DNA of 64,000 nt. Source: Byssothecium circinans (taxonomy: Eukaryota > Ascomycota > Dothideomycetes > Pleosporales > Massarinaceae). A program made the position numbers and the translations under genes. Below are positions 23,558-34,676 of this stretch, in pieces (positions within the stretch are counted from its first letter, which is position 1; each line of letters begins with the position of its first letter). The stretch spans positions 1,533,206 through 1,597,205 of the forward strand of contig ML976979.1 of assembly GCA_010015675.1 (NCBI GenBank). Direction: 5' to 3'. The notes under the pieces are model-generated. The model did not search any database. It was given only the letters and a program-made list of their open reading frames with translations, and was not told the origin of the DNA.

Positions 23558-23611
23558 ACACTCTGCACTCTGCACTCTGCACTCTGCACTCTGCACACTG
23601 CACACTGCACC
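23558..23611. repeat. CTGCACT minisatellite
   Basis: Heptamer units CTGCACT, passing into CTGCACA, are repeated about seven times in the presumed 5' leader of the hypothetical gene at 23730. Confidence 0.85.
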
Positions 23612-23729
23612 CCACACTCCACACTGCAAGCAAAACGCCCGCTGCACACGCCTTTACCCGCCAAGCTATCATCACTACTCCCATACGCCGCAGAGCCGCA
23701 TTGCCATCCACGCACGCGCCAAACCTACA

Positions 23730-24662
23730 ATGCACGACGAACGTGAGCACCCCAGTCCCTTTCGCTTTCTCCCTATACCTATACAACTCCAAGCACGTGA
23801 ACGTCAGGAGAGACATATTTCAAAGCTTTGGCCTGAGCTTCCAGATGCTCTTGGACCTCCCATGTTCCCGGGGAAATGCACATGCTTCATGCGCAAGAGG
23901 AGCCCGAGATGCGATGCGATGCTGAGCCATCACAGCACAGCCCAAGCTCCCCAACACCGCACTACTCCCACAACCCCTCCCACCCTCTACACTTTCCCCC
24001 AACACATACAACATCATCCATACGCATCCACACACACTAACAAACCCCGCGCAGACCCGCACCCCCTCCTCGCCCAAGTCCCCCTAACAGTATCCCCATT
24101 CCTATCCCTTCCCACGGCAACCCCCCTCCCCTACACCTACAAGCAACTGCCCTCGACCCTCCCCCCCTCGATCCTCCAAACAACCCAAACCACCCCCACA
24201 ACCTCCCAACACGACCCCTCATCAACCCCGCAACCCCCACAGCAACAGCAACAGCACCACAAACCCGCCTACATCCACTCCGCCACCGGTACCTCGGCCC
24301 ACCCCGACCAGATCCTCGCCTCCTGCCTAGCCCTGCAATCACACCTGCAGACCCTCGAAGCGGACGCGAGGAAGACGCTCAGCGCGTTCGAGGAGAGGAG
24401 GAGGGCCGAGGAGTTGGCGGAGAAGAGGAGGGTGGCGCCCGGGTGGTTGGATGGCGATGTGAGGATTTTGAGGCCCGAGAATGTTGGGGATGAGGCGGGC
24501 GGTGGGGATACTGAGATGAGTGGCATGGGTGGGATGGGGACGGAAGGACATGCCGGAATGAGTGTGGGGATCAAGGCTTTGGTGGAGAGGAGGGATGGGG
24601 TGCCCGATGAGGGGGAGGGACAGGCGCTGGATCGCGCCTTTGGCGGGTTGCATTTGAAGTGA
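23730..24662 (+). CDS. Hypothetical protein with short coiled-coil region
   Basis: No family recognised. An open frame of 310 residues from ATG 23730. The frame is open further upstream, but that part is the minisatellite. The middle is Pro/Gln/His-rich and disordered. The C-terminal 120 residues look structured: DQILASCLALQSHLQTLEAD followed by a charged helix with FEERRRAEELAEKRRVAPGW. A Gly/Met-rich stretch (MSGMGGMG) comes next, and the end is AFGGLHLK. An unrecognised N-terminal intron is possible because residues 30-80 look unlike protein. It converges on CDC12. Confidence 0.5.
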   Translation: MHDEREHPSPFRFLPIPIQLQARERQERHISKLWPELPDALGPPMFPGKCTCFMRKRSPRCDAMLSHHSTAQAPQHRTTPTTPPTLYTFPQHIQHHPYASTHTNKPRADPHPLLAQVPLTVSPFLSLPTATPLPYTYKQLPSTLPPSILQTTQTTPTTSQHDPSSTPQPPQQQQQHHKPAYIHSATGTSAHPDQILASCLALQSHLQTLEADARKTLSAFEERRRAEELAEKRRVAPGWLDGDVRILRPENVGDEAGGGDTEMSGMGGMGTEGHAGMSVGIKALVERRDGVPDEGEGQALDRAFGGLHLK

Positions 24663-25156
24663 GGCTTTACAACACGATGCTGCTGAGCCTGCGAAAGGAC
24701 AATGGGGCTTGCATACTTCCAGATTCAAGGAGGATAATAGCACTCTCGCGAAAAAATATGTATTATTATAGGAAAAGGAGAATATTCTCAGCAGCAACCA
24801 ACATAAATTAATCTACAGTCCGAACAGAAGCTAGCTAACTCATCTGCCCTGCCCGGCCGTCCCAAAGCCCCTCTCTAGACTTCATGATTTTTAAAGACCT
24901 GTTGTATTGATAAGAGATGCCGCGCGAACAGCACGACCAACCGCGCTATTCAACACACGCAAAATGTCCAAAAAATATCCGGCTAGCTAGCTATGCTGAA
25001 ACCTCCTCAACCAAATTCACAAAACACCCCGCAACGGCGATTACAAACATATGAAAGGCAGAAAAGAGGGGAATCTCGAAGGTAATACTGGGCCCATGCC
25101 ACGAGCCGATTGAAGTAGTGTAAAGAAGCCAACGCCACCGACGCCCGGGTGTCCAA
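24663..25156. other. Convergent 3' region
   Basis: 3' UTRs of the 23.7 kb gene and CDC12, AT-rich with AATAAA-like stretches. No gene seen. Confidence 0.5.
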
Positions 25157-26504
25157 TTAACGACGGCCGTGCGAGCGGTTGCCCATAGTGGCCTGGAGGC
25201 TCTCGACCTCTGTTTCGAGCTGCTTGATCATGGCGTGGCTGGCCTCGAGGTCCTTGTTGAGACGGTCGCGCTCGGTGATGAGCTTCTGCTCCCACTGTCG
25301 GAATCGCTGCTCCTCCACCTTGACCTGCTCGGTGAAGCGCTTGCGCAGCGCCTCTTCCTCCTCCTTGAACTTCGGGTTGTCTAGCTTCCGGGGACGGGCC
25401 TCGCCAAACTTCCTTGTCTCCATCTGTTGCGCGCGGTAGGCCTCGTAGTGGTTTTCCTCGGTCGTGTGGATGAGGTCGAGCATGTGGGTTCGGATGAGAA
25501 TGGCGCGGAGCTTCTTGAAGTCACAGTGCTCCTCGTTCTCAACCTCGGCAACGCCCCAGGCGTACTGTCGGCCTTTGACGGTGCGGCCGTCGTTCGTTTG
25601 GACGTCCTTCTCGGATCCAATGACGGAGAAGGGCATGGCGTTGATCAAGCTACGGGCATGGTTGAGCGCGGCCTCGTCATCCTCCTCAAGCGGCGGCGAG
25701 TAAATCTGGATGCCTTGAGCCTCGATGACGGCGCTGACCCTCTGCTTGAACCTCGCCAAGTCGGCAGGGCTCTGCGTGTCGGCCTTGGCAATGACGGGGA
25801 TCAGGTTGACGCGGGTGCACAGCTTCTTCATCACCTCAATGTCAAGAGGCTTCAGGGTGTGGCCGGTGGGACGGATAAAGTACAGGCAGGCGTGCACGCG
25901 AAGATCGATCTTATCGGTGCGGCGCGGCTGCTGTTCCTGTAGCATGTACGACTCGTGCTGGTCGTCGAGAAATTCGATGATGGGTTGCCATGAGTCGCGG
26001 TTGTTGACATAGTCTCCGAAGCCAGGTGTATCAATGACGGTCAAGCGAACTGAAGCAGTTAGCACGTTGGCATCCGCAGATGTGCTTCATATATACCCTT
26101 GAAGAACTTCTCCTCGAGCTCCGCCTTTGTGATCTCAATCTCGACCGTCTTGTCCATCTGCTTGTTGTGTCGGCGCTTGTGGTCGGCATAGTTCTTGATG
26201 GTTGTGGAGAAGAGCGTGTTGATGAAGGTGGTCTTTCCGAGGCCAGACTCGCCAGCAACCTGTGCCAATTAGTTGGAAGGCCAGCAGTGACAGATGGATG
26301 TCGCACCATAATCGTGAAGGCAGCTCCACGCTTTGCGACGATCTTATGCCTGTCCAACGTTAATTTGGGGAACAAGTGTCGTGACCGTTTAGGGAGGCAT
26401 ACCGCTGGTTGGGCAGCTACAACATGTTAGCAACGAATCTGCTGAGTTGGAGGACGAAGTGAACGTACGTTGGCAATGCCAATGGGGGAAGCTGATTCGG
26501 CCAT
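25157..26504 (-). CDS. cdc12: Septin CDC12 (AspC) orthologue
   Basis: A GTP-binding septin that assembles into hetero-oligomeric filaments at septa and hyphal necks. Five exons: 26504-26469, 26416-26403 (14 nt), 26349-26307, 26259-26097 and 26049-25157, encoding 382 residues. The N-terminus is MAESASPIGIANLPNQR. The G1 P-loop GESGLGKTT is near residue 34, followed by G3 DTPGFGD, G4 AKAD and the septin unique element around residues 250-300 (YAWGVAEVENEEHCDFKKLR). The C-terminus is a long coiled coil (FTEQVKVEEQRFRQWEQ onward). The LPNQR start, the spacing and the coiled coil match the Cdc12 group better than Cdc3, Cdc10 or Cdc11. It shares a 406-bp divergent promoter with PWP2. Confidence 0.93.
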
Positions 26505-26910
26505 TGTGTAGCTATGCGTCCGCGTGAGGCTGCTGGAGTCTGGGGTAGATGTGCGTCTGGCGCTGTTTGTCAGTCGAAGCAGCTCGTTTCGAAGTTGGAG
26601 ATGCGCGGTTACCAAAGAAGATGTTGCACCGGGAGCAGCTCGGTCGGCGGTCAGCGGTCAGCGGTAGGCTCGTGACTGGACGGACTGCGGGGAGGTGTTG
26701 TGGTGAGGACTGAGGACTGCGTGGTGTTGCAGGTGCAGGATAATTTGGCGTCCCCTTTCTCGCGGGCAGGCACGAGCCCCAAAGAGGAAAGGCGCTGTCA
26801 ACGGCGCATGCAGGTCGGCGGCCCGAGCTCCATGTCGAAAAAGTCGTGAATAATAATGTCCATCCCCGCCCCCGCAACTGCGACAATTGTACCATAGGGC
26901 TTGGGGCGCG
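26505..26910. promoter_or_regulatory. Divergent promoter between CDC12 and PWP2
   Basis: The 406 bases between two start codons on opposite strands must hold both promoters. There is no TATA-like motif at a fixed position. A short tandem GGTCAGCGGTCAGCGGT lies near 26645-26665. Confidence 0.5.
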
Positions 26911-29675
26911 ATGAAGACAGATTTCCAGGTATGCCATTTTCTCTGGTGAGATTCACGAAGACTGCTGACATATGCCACAGTTCTCCAACCTGCTGGGCAC
27001 CGTCTATAGCAGAGGAAATCTTCTATTCACACCAGACGGAACATGCCTTCTTTCGCCAGTCGGTAACAGAGTGACCATCTTTGACCTAGTCAAGTGAGTT
27101 ATAAATGTTGGAACAAGCGATTGGAGTGTGAATGCTAATTTCATCCAGCTCAAAATCGTTCACCCTCCCATTTGCTCATCGAAGGAATATCGCCCGTCTA
27201 ACACTCAATCCTCGCGGCAACCTACTTCTTTCCATAGACGAGGATGGTCGCGCTATCCTTACAAATGTTCCCCGTCGGATCGTCCTGTACCACTTTTCCC
27301 TCCGCGGTGAGGTGAATGCACTGGCCTTCGCTCCTTCCGGGCGGCATTTCGCAGTAGGAATTGGCAGGCAGATTGAAGTCTGGCACACCCCGTCGACGCC
27401 CGATGTCGCGGACGGCGACCTCGAGTTTGCGCCTTTCGTGCGCCATCGAATATACTTGGGCCATTTCGACACGGTGCAGAGCATACAGTGGTCGACCGAC
27501 TCGCGCTTCTTCATCAGCTCGTCCAAAGACATGACATCCCGGATATGGAGCATGGATGCAGAGGAAGGCTTCGCGCAAACTACCCTGTCAGGCCACAGGC
27601 AGGCCGTGGTAGGCGCGTGGTTCTCGAAAGACCAAGAGACCATCTACACAATCAGCAAAGACGGAGCGCTCTTCGTATGGCGGTACATGCTGCGATACGA
27701 TGCGCCTGAGGATGCAGAAGAGAGCGAGGATAACATGCAATGGGGCATTTCAGAACGCCACTTTTTCATGCAGAACAACGCACATGTCACATGCGCCAGC
27801 TTTCATCCCGAGTCGAAGCTGCTCGTAACTGGCTTCTCGCACGGTATTTTCTTCATACATGAGCTACCAGACTTCAGCCAGATACAGAACCTGAGCATCT
27901 CACAGAACGACATCGATTTCGTTGCCATCAACAACACGGGAGAATGGCTGGCGTTTGGCGCTTCAAAGCTGGGCCAACTCCTAGTGTGGGAATGGCAGTC
28001 CGAGTCTTACATTCTCAAACAACAAGGACACTTTGACGCAATGAACACAATCGCATACTCACCAGAAGGCCAGCGCATTATCACCGCAGCTGACGACGGC
28101 AAGATCAAAGTCTGGGATGTCAACTCTGGTTTCTGCGTCGTCACATTTACGGAGCACCTGGGTGCTGTCACAGCATGCGAATTCGCAAAGCGAGGAAACG
28201 TTCTCTATACAGCCAGCTTGGACGGTTCAGTCCGAGCATGGGACCTCATTCGCTATCGGAATTTCCGGACCTTTACAGCGCCTTCGCGGTTGCAGTTTAC
28301 CTCGCTGGCGGTCGACCCAAGCGGCGAGGTCGTCTGCGCCGGATCACTCGACTCATTCGACATTCACATCTGGTCCGTACAAACGGGCCAACTGCTCGAT
28401 CGCCTGGCAGGCCACGAAGGCCCTGTCATGTCATTAGCTTTTTCGCCAGACGGAAGCACATTGGTCAGCGGTAGCTGGGATCGTACCGTCCGCCTATGGA
28501 ACATTTTCGCGCGGACACAGACGAGCGAGCCTCTCCAGTTGATGGCGGACGTCCTTTGTGTTGCGGTGCGTCCCGATTCGAAGCAGCTTGCCGTGACAAC
28601 ATTAGACGGGCAATTGACGTTCTGGTCTATATCAGAAGCTACGCAACAGAGCGGTGTTGATGGTCGAAGAGACGTTTCTGGTGGACGGAAGATGAGCGAT
28701 CGGCGAACAGCCGCCAACGTGGCAGGCACGAAGAGCTTTGACATGGTGAAATACAGCGCTGACGGTACATGCGTACTCGCTGGCGGAAAGAGCAAATATA
28801 TCTGTTTGTACGACGTCCAATCGGGTGTCCTGATCAAGAAATTTACTGTGTCTGTCAATCTTGCGCTCGACGGAACACAGGAGTTTCTAAACAGCAAGCT
28901 TCTCACCGAAGCCGGACCAAGGGGACTTATCGACGAGCAAGGAGAAGAATCGGAGCTAGAAGATAGGCGAGACTCTACTCTCCCAGGCGCGCAACGTGGT
29001 GAAGGCGCCCGCAAGACGCGACGAGCAGTGCGTGTGCCTGCTGTGACTTTCTCACCTACAGGACGAGCATTCTGCGCCGCGTCAACGGAAGGCCTACTTA
29101 TCTACTCGTTGGATACGACGTTCCAGTTCGACCCCTTCGATCTTGATATCACGGTCACACCAGCGACCACACTTTCCACGCTCGCGCAGCGAGAATATCT
29201 GAAAGCTATTGTGATGGCTTTCCGACTCAACGAACGCTCATTAATCCGGCGCGTATACGAAGCAACACCGGTATCAGACATTCCACTCGTTGTCAAGGAG
29301 ATGCCATCCGTATATTTGGGTCGCCTCCTGCGCTTCGTTGCCCTACAAGCCGACGAGTCGCCCCACTTGGAATTCAACTTGACATGGATAGAATCGCTCC
29401 TGAGCAAGCACGGACGGTGGATGAAAGACAACCGCGGAGGTTTAGAAGCGGAGCTGCGGAGCGTAGAGAAAGCGGTGAGAAGGATACAAGCAGAGCTGGC
29501 ACGGCTTGCCGACGACAACATATATCGGATAGAGTATTTGCTCGCGCAGCCAGTGGAGAAGGAAGAGAAGCCTTTGACATTGGATTTCGGCGTCAAGGAC
29601 GTGGAGGATAGCGCAGACGAGGTCATGGTGGATGGAGTGGACGAAGACGAAGGTGAATGGATGGGCTGCGACTAA
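26911..29675 (+). CDS. pwp2: PWP2/UTP1, WD40 protein of the U3 small-subunit processome
   Basis: A nucleolar WD-repeat protein of the UTP-B complex, needed for early 18S rRNA processing. Three exons, 26911-26928, 26981-27093 and 27149-29675, encode 885 residues. The first exon is only 18 nt (MKTDFQ). The conserved N-terminus continues FSNLLGTVYSRGNLLFTPDG. About a dozen WD40 units follow, among them GHFDTVQSIQWSTDSRF, LAGHEGPVMSLAFSPDG and SGSWDRTVRLWN. The C-terminal UTP12-type helical domain covers the last ~180 residues (REYLKAIVMAFRLNE onward), with an acidic tail (DEVMVDGVDEDEGEW). Length and architecture fit the family. Confidence 0.95.
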
Positions 29676-30612
29676 TTCGCTCATATATGCATACCGCACA
29701 TACCCAGCATTAATTCCAACGTGTCTTCACAGATGCACTCATGGAACATTCGCTCCACTCTTCTTACGACTCAAACGTCCTTCCCAATTTCTACATTTAG
29801 CAGTGTTCATGATTCTGCGTTGCCTTTTGCTTATGCGCGACATCGTTCGCGAACCTTCATCCTGATTTTGAAGGTCGCGTACTATCGCCGTATCCGACGC
29901 TATCGGGTGAGGGACCTCTTTGCGGCAACCCGTACGTGAAACCGTTCATAGTTATCTCTCGCGATGTTTTCTGTTCTGCATCAGGACGCAGATCAAGCAT
30001 TTGTAGTTGCATCTCGGCTCAGTCGGCAATCGGTCGGCTTCTGAACGCGCCACTTCGAAACACGGAATGTGCTTCGAAACCGAACATGCAGCACTACTCA
30101 TGCCCAGCCCGTTGTCATGCACGAAATTTGCCCATGTCAAACTGTCAAACGAAGCATCTGCTGATGTTTTGTACCAAAGCTTGATGAAGCTTTTGCCGAG
30201 GGTAGTTTGAGGCAAAAAGCTTTGCTACGTCGGCAAGGGAAACAGGCAAGGCTAGGCCGCGGAAACGATCGCTTTCAGAACATGCTTGGGCAACTCTGAG
30301 GCAGGATACAGGCATACAGGCACATGCTTCATCCCTCACCATCAGAATAGTGCCACGATGAACCCACTTCACGATGGGTCCTCAGGAGCCAGTCAGGTTT
30401 CCTTTGGCGCCCATGTCCATAATCTGCGCGTGGAGGTGTGATTGCTTATAATGTGGGTGTAGGTAAGATATTCTAGCTTTGCTATCTACCGATCTCACTC
30501 GTCTTTTTCCTTCACTTCTCAGGATACAGGAGATCCGTTCCTTCTTTTCTTGCTATTCGCATTCTTTTCTAAAGCGCTGTGCGCATATTCATATTCATAT
30601 TCATATTTCACA
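29676..30612. other. Intergenic region
   Basis: No gene seen. It contains the PWP2 3' end and the promoter of the Egh16-like gene. A short ATTCAT repeat (about 30585-30605) lies just before the start codon at 30613. Confidence 0.45.
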
Positions 30613-32288
30613 ATGTATTCTTCTTCTTTCCTCCTAGCGCTAGCTGCCACTATATCTGCAGTTAGCGCCCATGGTGCTATTCTCAAGGCTGTTGGTGACA
30701 GCGGAGCTAGTCAAGGTTTCTTGGGTGAGTTGAGCCCAATAGCCTTAAATGTATGGTCACTGACATATTTTTACAGTCGACCAGACGCTCGCGCGTAACT
30801 GCACGACTATCAGTCCTTGTCAACAAGACTCTGTAATCATTAGGGATGCGGAGATAACCCAGAACATCGTGAACGAGTGCGGCCGTACCGAGATCAATGG
30901 AAACATTGATGTCGGCGAGCAGACAGAGAACGAGCTGGCGGCAGGTCGGATGACCCAAGTCTCAGGTGGTACTGTCATGAAGGTTACCATCCACCAAGTA
31001 AATGCCCCGTCTTTCAACTCACAGTTCGTAAACTGACAGTCCAGGTCAACGCTGATGGCGCCGGTCCTTATGAATGCGACTTGGATCAGACTAGCAACGC
31101 TGGTCCTGGTGGCAACATTCCTCTCAAAGTCACAAACAACATCCCCGGTGAAAATGGTATCTCTCAGGCCAAAGAACAGGACTTCACAATCAACGTTGAG
31201 CTGCCTCAGAATCTGAACTGCATCGGCGGTACGCTGCTCTGCCTCTCTCATCCCCGCCATTCCATAAACTAACAATCACCGCAGCCTCGACCGGAGACAT
31301 TTGCACAGTTCGTTGCCGCAACAACGCTCTTGCTGGACCTTTCGGCGGTTGCTTCCCAGTCCAACAAACTGACGGAGGCGGTCGTGAAAACTCTTCCGCT
31401 GCCGGTAAGACACCTCCCCTTTTCCTTGTCGACCCCTTCAAGCACAGAGCACACCACTCACACGTCCTCCCCAGCCATCACCACTGCCCAGACCCTCAAG
31501 GCTATTCAAGCCCAGGTCCTGCAGAATCAGAAGGACTTGCCCGTTGCCATTGCTGCTAATCAGGCTGCCGGTGCGGCGGCTGATGCTGCTGCGAATGGCG
31601 ACGACGCTGCTAACGCTGCCGCGATTTCCGGTAGGCCTCTTTTCTTTTCTTTTCTCTTCAACAATTCATACCATGTCATATCCCACGCTCGTTCTATTCA
31701 TACATAACATTTGGATGTTTGGCTAACGTTCTTTGAATAGCTCTGCTTTCCGCCAACCCCCCTGCTGCTACTTCCACCGCTGCCAATGGAAACAACAACA
31801 ATAACAACAACAATAACAATGGTAATGGTAAGGGTAAGGCCAACGGGAAGGGTAACGGCAAGGCCGCCAACAACCAGAACGCCAACAACGCGAATGGCGC
31901 TACGGGGAACGGGAACGCAGCGACCGGCAAGGGGAATGGCAAGAACGGTAACAACGCAAACGGTAACGCCCAGAACGCAGGACAGAACGCAGCCACTGGC
32001 AACGGGAACGCGAATGCAGCGACTGGAGCTACGGGACAGAACGCGGCCACTGGCAATGGGAACGCGAACGGGAACGGCAAAGGCAAGAATAACGGGAACG
32101 CGAACGGCAAAGGCAAGAATAACGGGAACAACGCGCAGGCGGCGGGAGGTAATGCGGCGAACACCCAGGCTACTAATGGACAGAGCGCTGCTGCTGGTGC
32201 TGCTGGAGGAAACGGCGGTAACGGCAAGGGAAAGAATAATAACAAGTTGAGGAGGAGGAGGAGTGCTAAGTTCTTGATCCGGGACTAG
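30613..32288 (+). CDS. Egh16-like (GAS1/MAS-type) secreted protein with Asn/Gly-rich tail
   Basis: A secreted protein of the Egh16/GAS family, known from appressoria of powdery mildew and rice blast; the biochemical role is unsettled. Six exons: 30613-30724, 30777-30997, 31045-31228, 31285-31404, 31475-31630 and 31741-32288, encoding 446 residues. The signal peptide is MYSSSFLLALAATISAVSA, predicted to leave His as the first mature residue (HGAILKAVGD). The core has paired cysteines (ARNCTTISPC, NECGRTE, YECDLD, LNCIG, GDICTVRCRN) and the motif IHQVNADGAGPYEC. The last ~190 residues are low complexity (NGNGKGK repeats) ending in a basic LRRRRSAKFL. All five introns are 46-110 nt. Confidence 0.85.
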
Positions 32289-33663
32289 ATTCACCGCGTT
32301 CCCAAAGCCCTTGGTGGGGTATTCATACTCAGAGGACGGTTCGATCAGTGAGTCTGCAGGGACTGGCTGGGGGATGGTGTGTAGCTGCGCTACCTTGGTA
32401 AATGGGAAGAGGATGGATAGGATAGATAGTTTGCTTTTCGTTCGTGTTGTTGCTTTTTTATTGTTGCGTATTGTATGTATATACCTCTCTGTACTGTTAC
32501 CTACCTTGCTTTTGTATGTATGTATTTTGGAACTCCTATCATTTTTTTGTAGGGAAAAAAAGCATTGCATGAAATGGAAGGGATGGTAATCATATGTCTC
32601 GCTTTACCACTCACGCACTGTCTTTGAGACGGGACGGGACGTGTTGGCGTTGCCTCATTGTGAGATATGTTTCCTGCATTTCTTTCGTCGCACTCACTGG
32701 ACTGCCGATACCGTCATCAAGGCACCTGTGGCAAGTTTTACGCGCTAATTATGGCGGTACTGCAAACGAGGTTTGTTACAGAGGAGTCTCATTGTGGTGG
32801 CGTGAGCAGTTTTAGGCGAAGATGGCATGGTGTGATATCTTTGCTACCTGGTTGGTTGGGTACCTTTTGGAACATGTGGGAGAGTGGGGGGAAGATACAA
32901 TAAGGCGTGGGATTTTCATGCCTTGGCCATATTGAAACTACCGGTATCGGCGTCGGAGTCGGTTGTAGGGATGTTTCGATGTTGGAGGGCTTGGGGCTTT
33001 GGGGTCGGGTCGGACCGGGTCGGGTCGGACTGAGAGAGGTGTGGGTTGATTGTTCGTTGTTTGGGATCTATGTAGGGTTGGGAGGAAGCGGGCTGGTGTT
33101 GGGTTGGGTTGGGTAATGGGGCTTTTCTTCTTCTTGATGGGTTGGTGGATTGGATGTGGGGGTGAGGTTCTGATGGGTTGGTTTGTGGAGGTGATGTTGC
33201 TTGGTGGTAGACCGGGAGGTGGGAGATGTAGGTGAATAAACGGATTGAAAGTCGATGAGGACAGGTGAGAAAAAGGTACATCGAATTTGCAGGCACAAAC
33301 TGTCCAAATCAACAAAGATACTGACACGCTGTCGTTGAAGGGGAATGAATCGGGGTGCGTGTTGACGGGCTGTACGTATACTTTCCCGTTGAATAAGTGT
33401 TTTCCACAGTGTGGAGTCACCGCACACTTCACCGTCTCGGTATACGCTCTCAACGGAAGACACGTACAATGCATGCGCACACCTCGGTCACATCCTCTCT
33501 TCCTTTCCCCATCTTCACACCCTACCCTCTCCTATAACTACATCCGCCTCGCCACTTCCTGTTCCCACCTCTACACCTTCTTTGCACAACAAAAAGCCGC
33601 CTTTCAAACTCCTACAAGCTTATCCCCAACATTATTTCATTCTACACTCAACGCATAATCAAA
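32289..33663. other. Intergenic region
   Basis: No gene recognised. There is a short tandem GGGTCGGGTCGGACC block near 33000-33030. Long open frames are compositional, from GT-rich sequence. Confidence 0.4.
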
Positions 33664-33885
33664 ATGCCCATCCAACAGCCCGTCGCACCCCCAGGCAACG
33701 CGCCATCATCTGACCATTGGACCTGCCCCAATCCCGTCTGCGGCCTTACAAGCCCAGCGCAAGAATGGACGTGGTCGAAGCGGGATATACTGGGTGGAGG
33801 CGATCATTTACGTTGTCCGCAGTGCAGGAGGTGTTCGGGGGCTTGTGGGAGGATTCCGTGTCGCAAGTATGGGGCTATCATGTAA
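33664..33885 (+). CDS. Small Cys-rich protein, probable zinc ribbon
   Basis: A 73-residue protein. CPNPVC near the N-terminus and CPQCRRCSGACGRIPC near the C-terminus provide at least two CxxC-type pairs, which suggests zinc binding. No signal peptide. The ATG sits in AAAATGCC context and a TA-poor leader precedes it. I know no named family. It lies just left of the nested transposon site. The amino-acid pattern (WTCPNPVCGL, then HLRCPQC) is protein-like rather than random. Confidence 0.5.
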   Translation: MPIQQPVAPPGNAPSSDHWTCPNPVCGLTSPAQEWTWSKRDILGGGDHLRCPQCRRCSGACGRIPCRKYGAIM

Positions 33886-34009
33886 GCGGTGAATTGGGAG
33901 TAGGGGAGAGCCATATGAAGTGATGATTGAGTTACTTGATCGTCGCGGTAGGGATGATGTTGCCAGGTGAGGTTTTTCTTGCTGCGGAACATCGATCTTC
34001 GTTGTGATC

Positions 34010-34109
34010 TAAGCTAGCCTATAACGTATCCGTGCGCGTAATGCGCCGCTTTTTACTAGGAAAATTAAAGAAAATAAGCAACTTTAAAGTTATATAACTC
34101 TTTAACTAC
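34010..34109. repeat. Left inverted arm of the outer element
   Basis: Perfectly complementary to 34589-34676 continued at 36441-36452. AT-rich inner half, CpG-containing outer half (CCGTGCGCGTAATGCGCCGC). Confidence 0.9.
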
Positions 34110-34584
34110 NNNNNNNNNNNNNNNNNNNNNNNNNNNNNNNNNNNNNNNNNNNNNNNNNNNNNNNNNNNNNNNNNNNNNNNNNNNNNNNNNNNNNNNNNNN
34201 NNNNNNNNNNNNNNNNNNNNNNNNNNNNNNNNNNNNNNNNNNNNNNNNNNNNNNNNNNNNNNNNNNNNNNNNNNNNNNNNNNNNNNNNNNNNNNNNNNNN
34301 NNNNNNNNNNNNNNNNNNNNNNNNNNNNNNNNNNNNNNNNNNNNNNNNNNNNNNNNNNNNNNNNNNNNNNNNNNNNNNNNNNNNNNNNNNNNNNNNNNNN
34401 NNNNNNNNNNNNNNNNNNNNNNNNNNNNNNNNNNNNNNNNNNNNNNNNNNNNNNNNNNNNNNNNNNNNNNNNNNNNNNNNNNNNNNNNNNNNNNNNNNNN
34501 NNNNNNNNNNNNNNNNNNNNNNNNNNNNNNNNNNNNNNNNNNNNNNNNNNNNNNNNNNNNNNNNNNNNNNNNNNNNNNNNNNNN
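34110..34584. other. Assembly gap (475 Ns)
   Basis: Undetermined bases between two perfectly complementary arms. A palindrome or unresolved repeat is the likely cause. The true length and content are unknown. Confidence 0.99.
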
Positions 34585-34588
34585 AAAG

Positions 34589-34676
34589 GTAGTTAAAGAG
34601 TTATATAACTTTAAAGTTGCTTATTTTCTTTAATTTTCCTAGTAAAAAGCGGCGCATTACGCGCACGGATACGTTA
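34589..34676. repeat. Right inverted arm of the outer element, inner part
   Basis: Inverse of the left arm from its inner end outward. It is cut at the TA where the pogo element inserted and continues at 36441-36452. Confidence 0.9.

Noticed and set aside
25427..25942. Long antisense frame across CDC12
   Set aside because: It mirrors the codon bias of the septin exon and its translation has no family features.
32916..33296. Minus-strand Pro/Thr-rich frame
   Set aside because: It arises from GGGTT/GGGTCGG-type simple sequence and has no gene signals.
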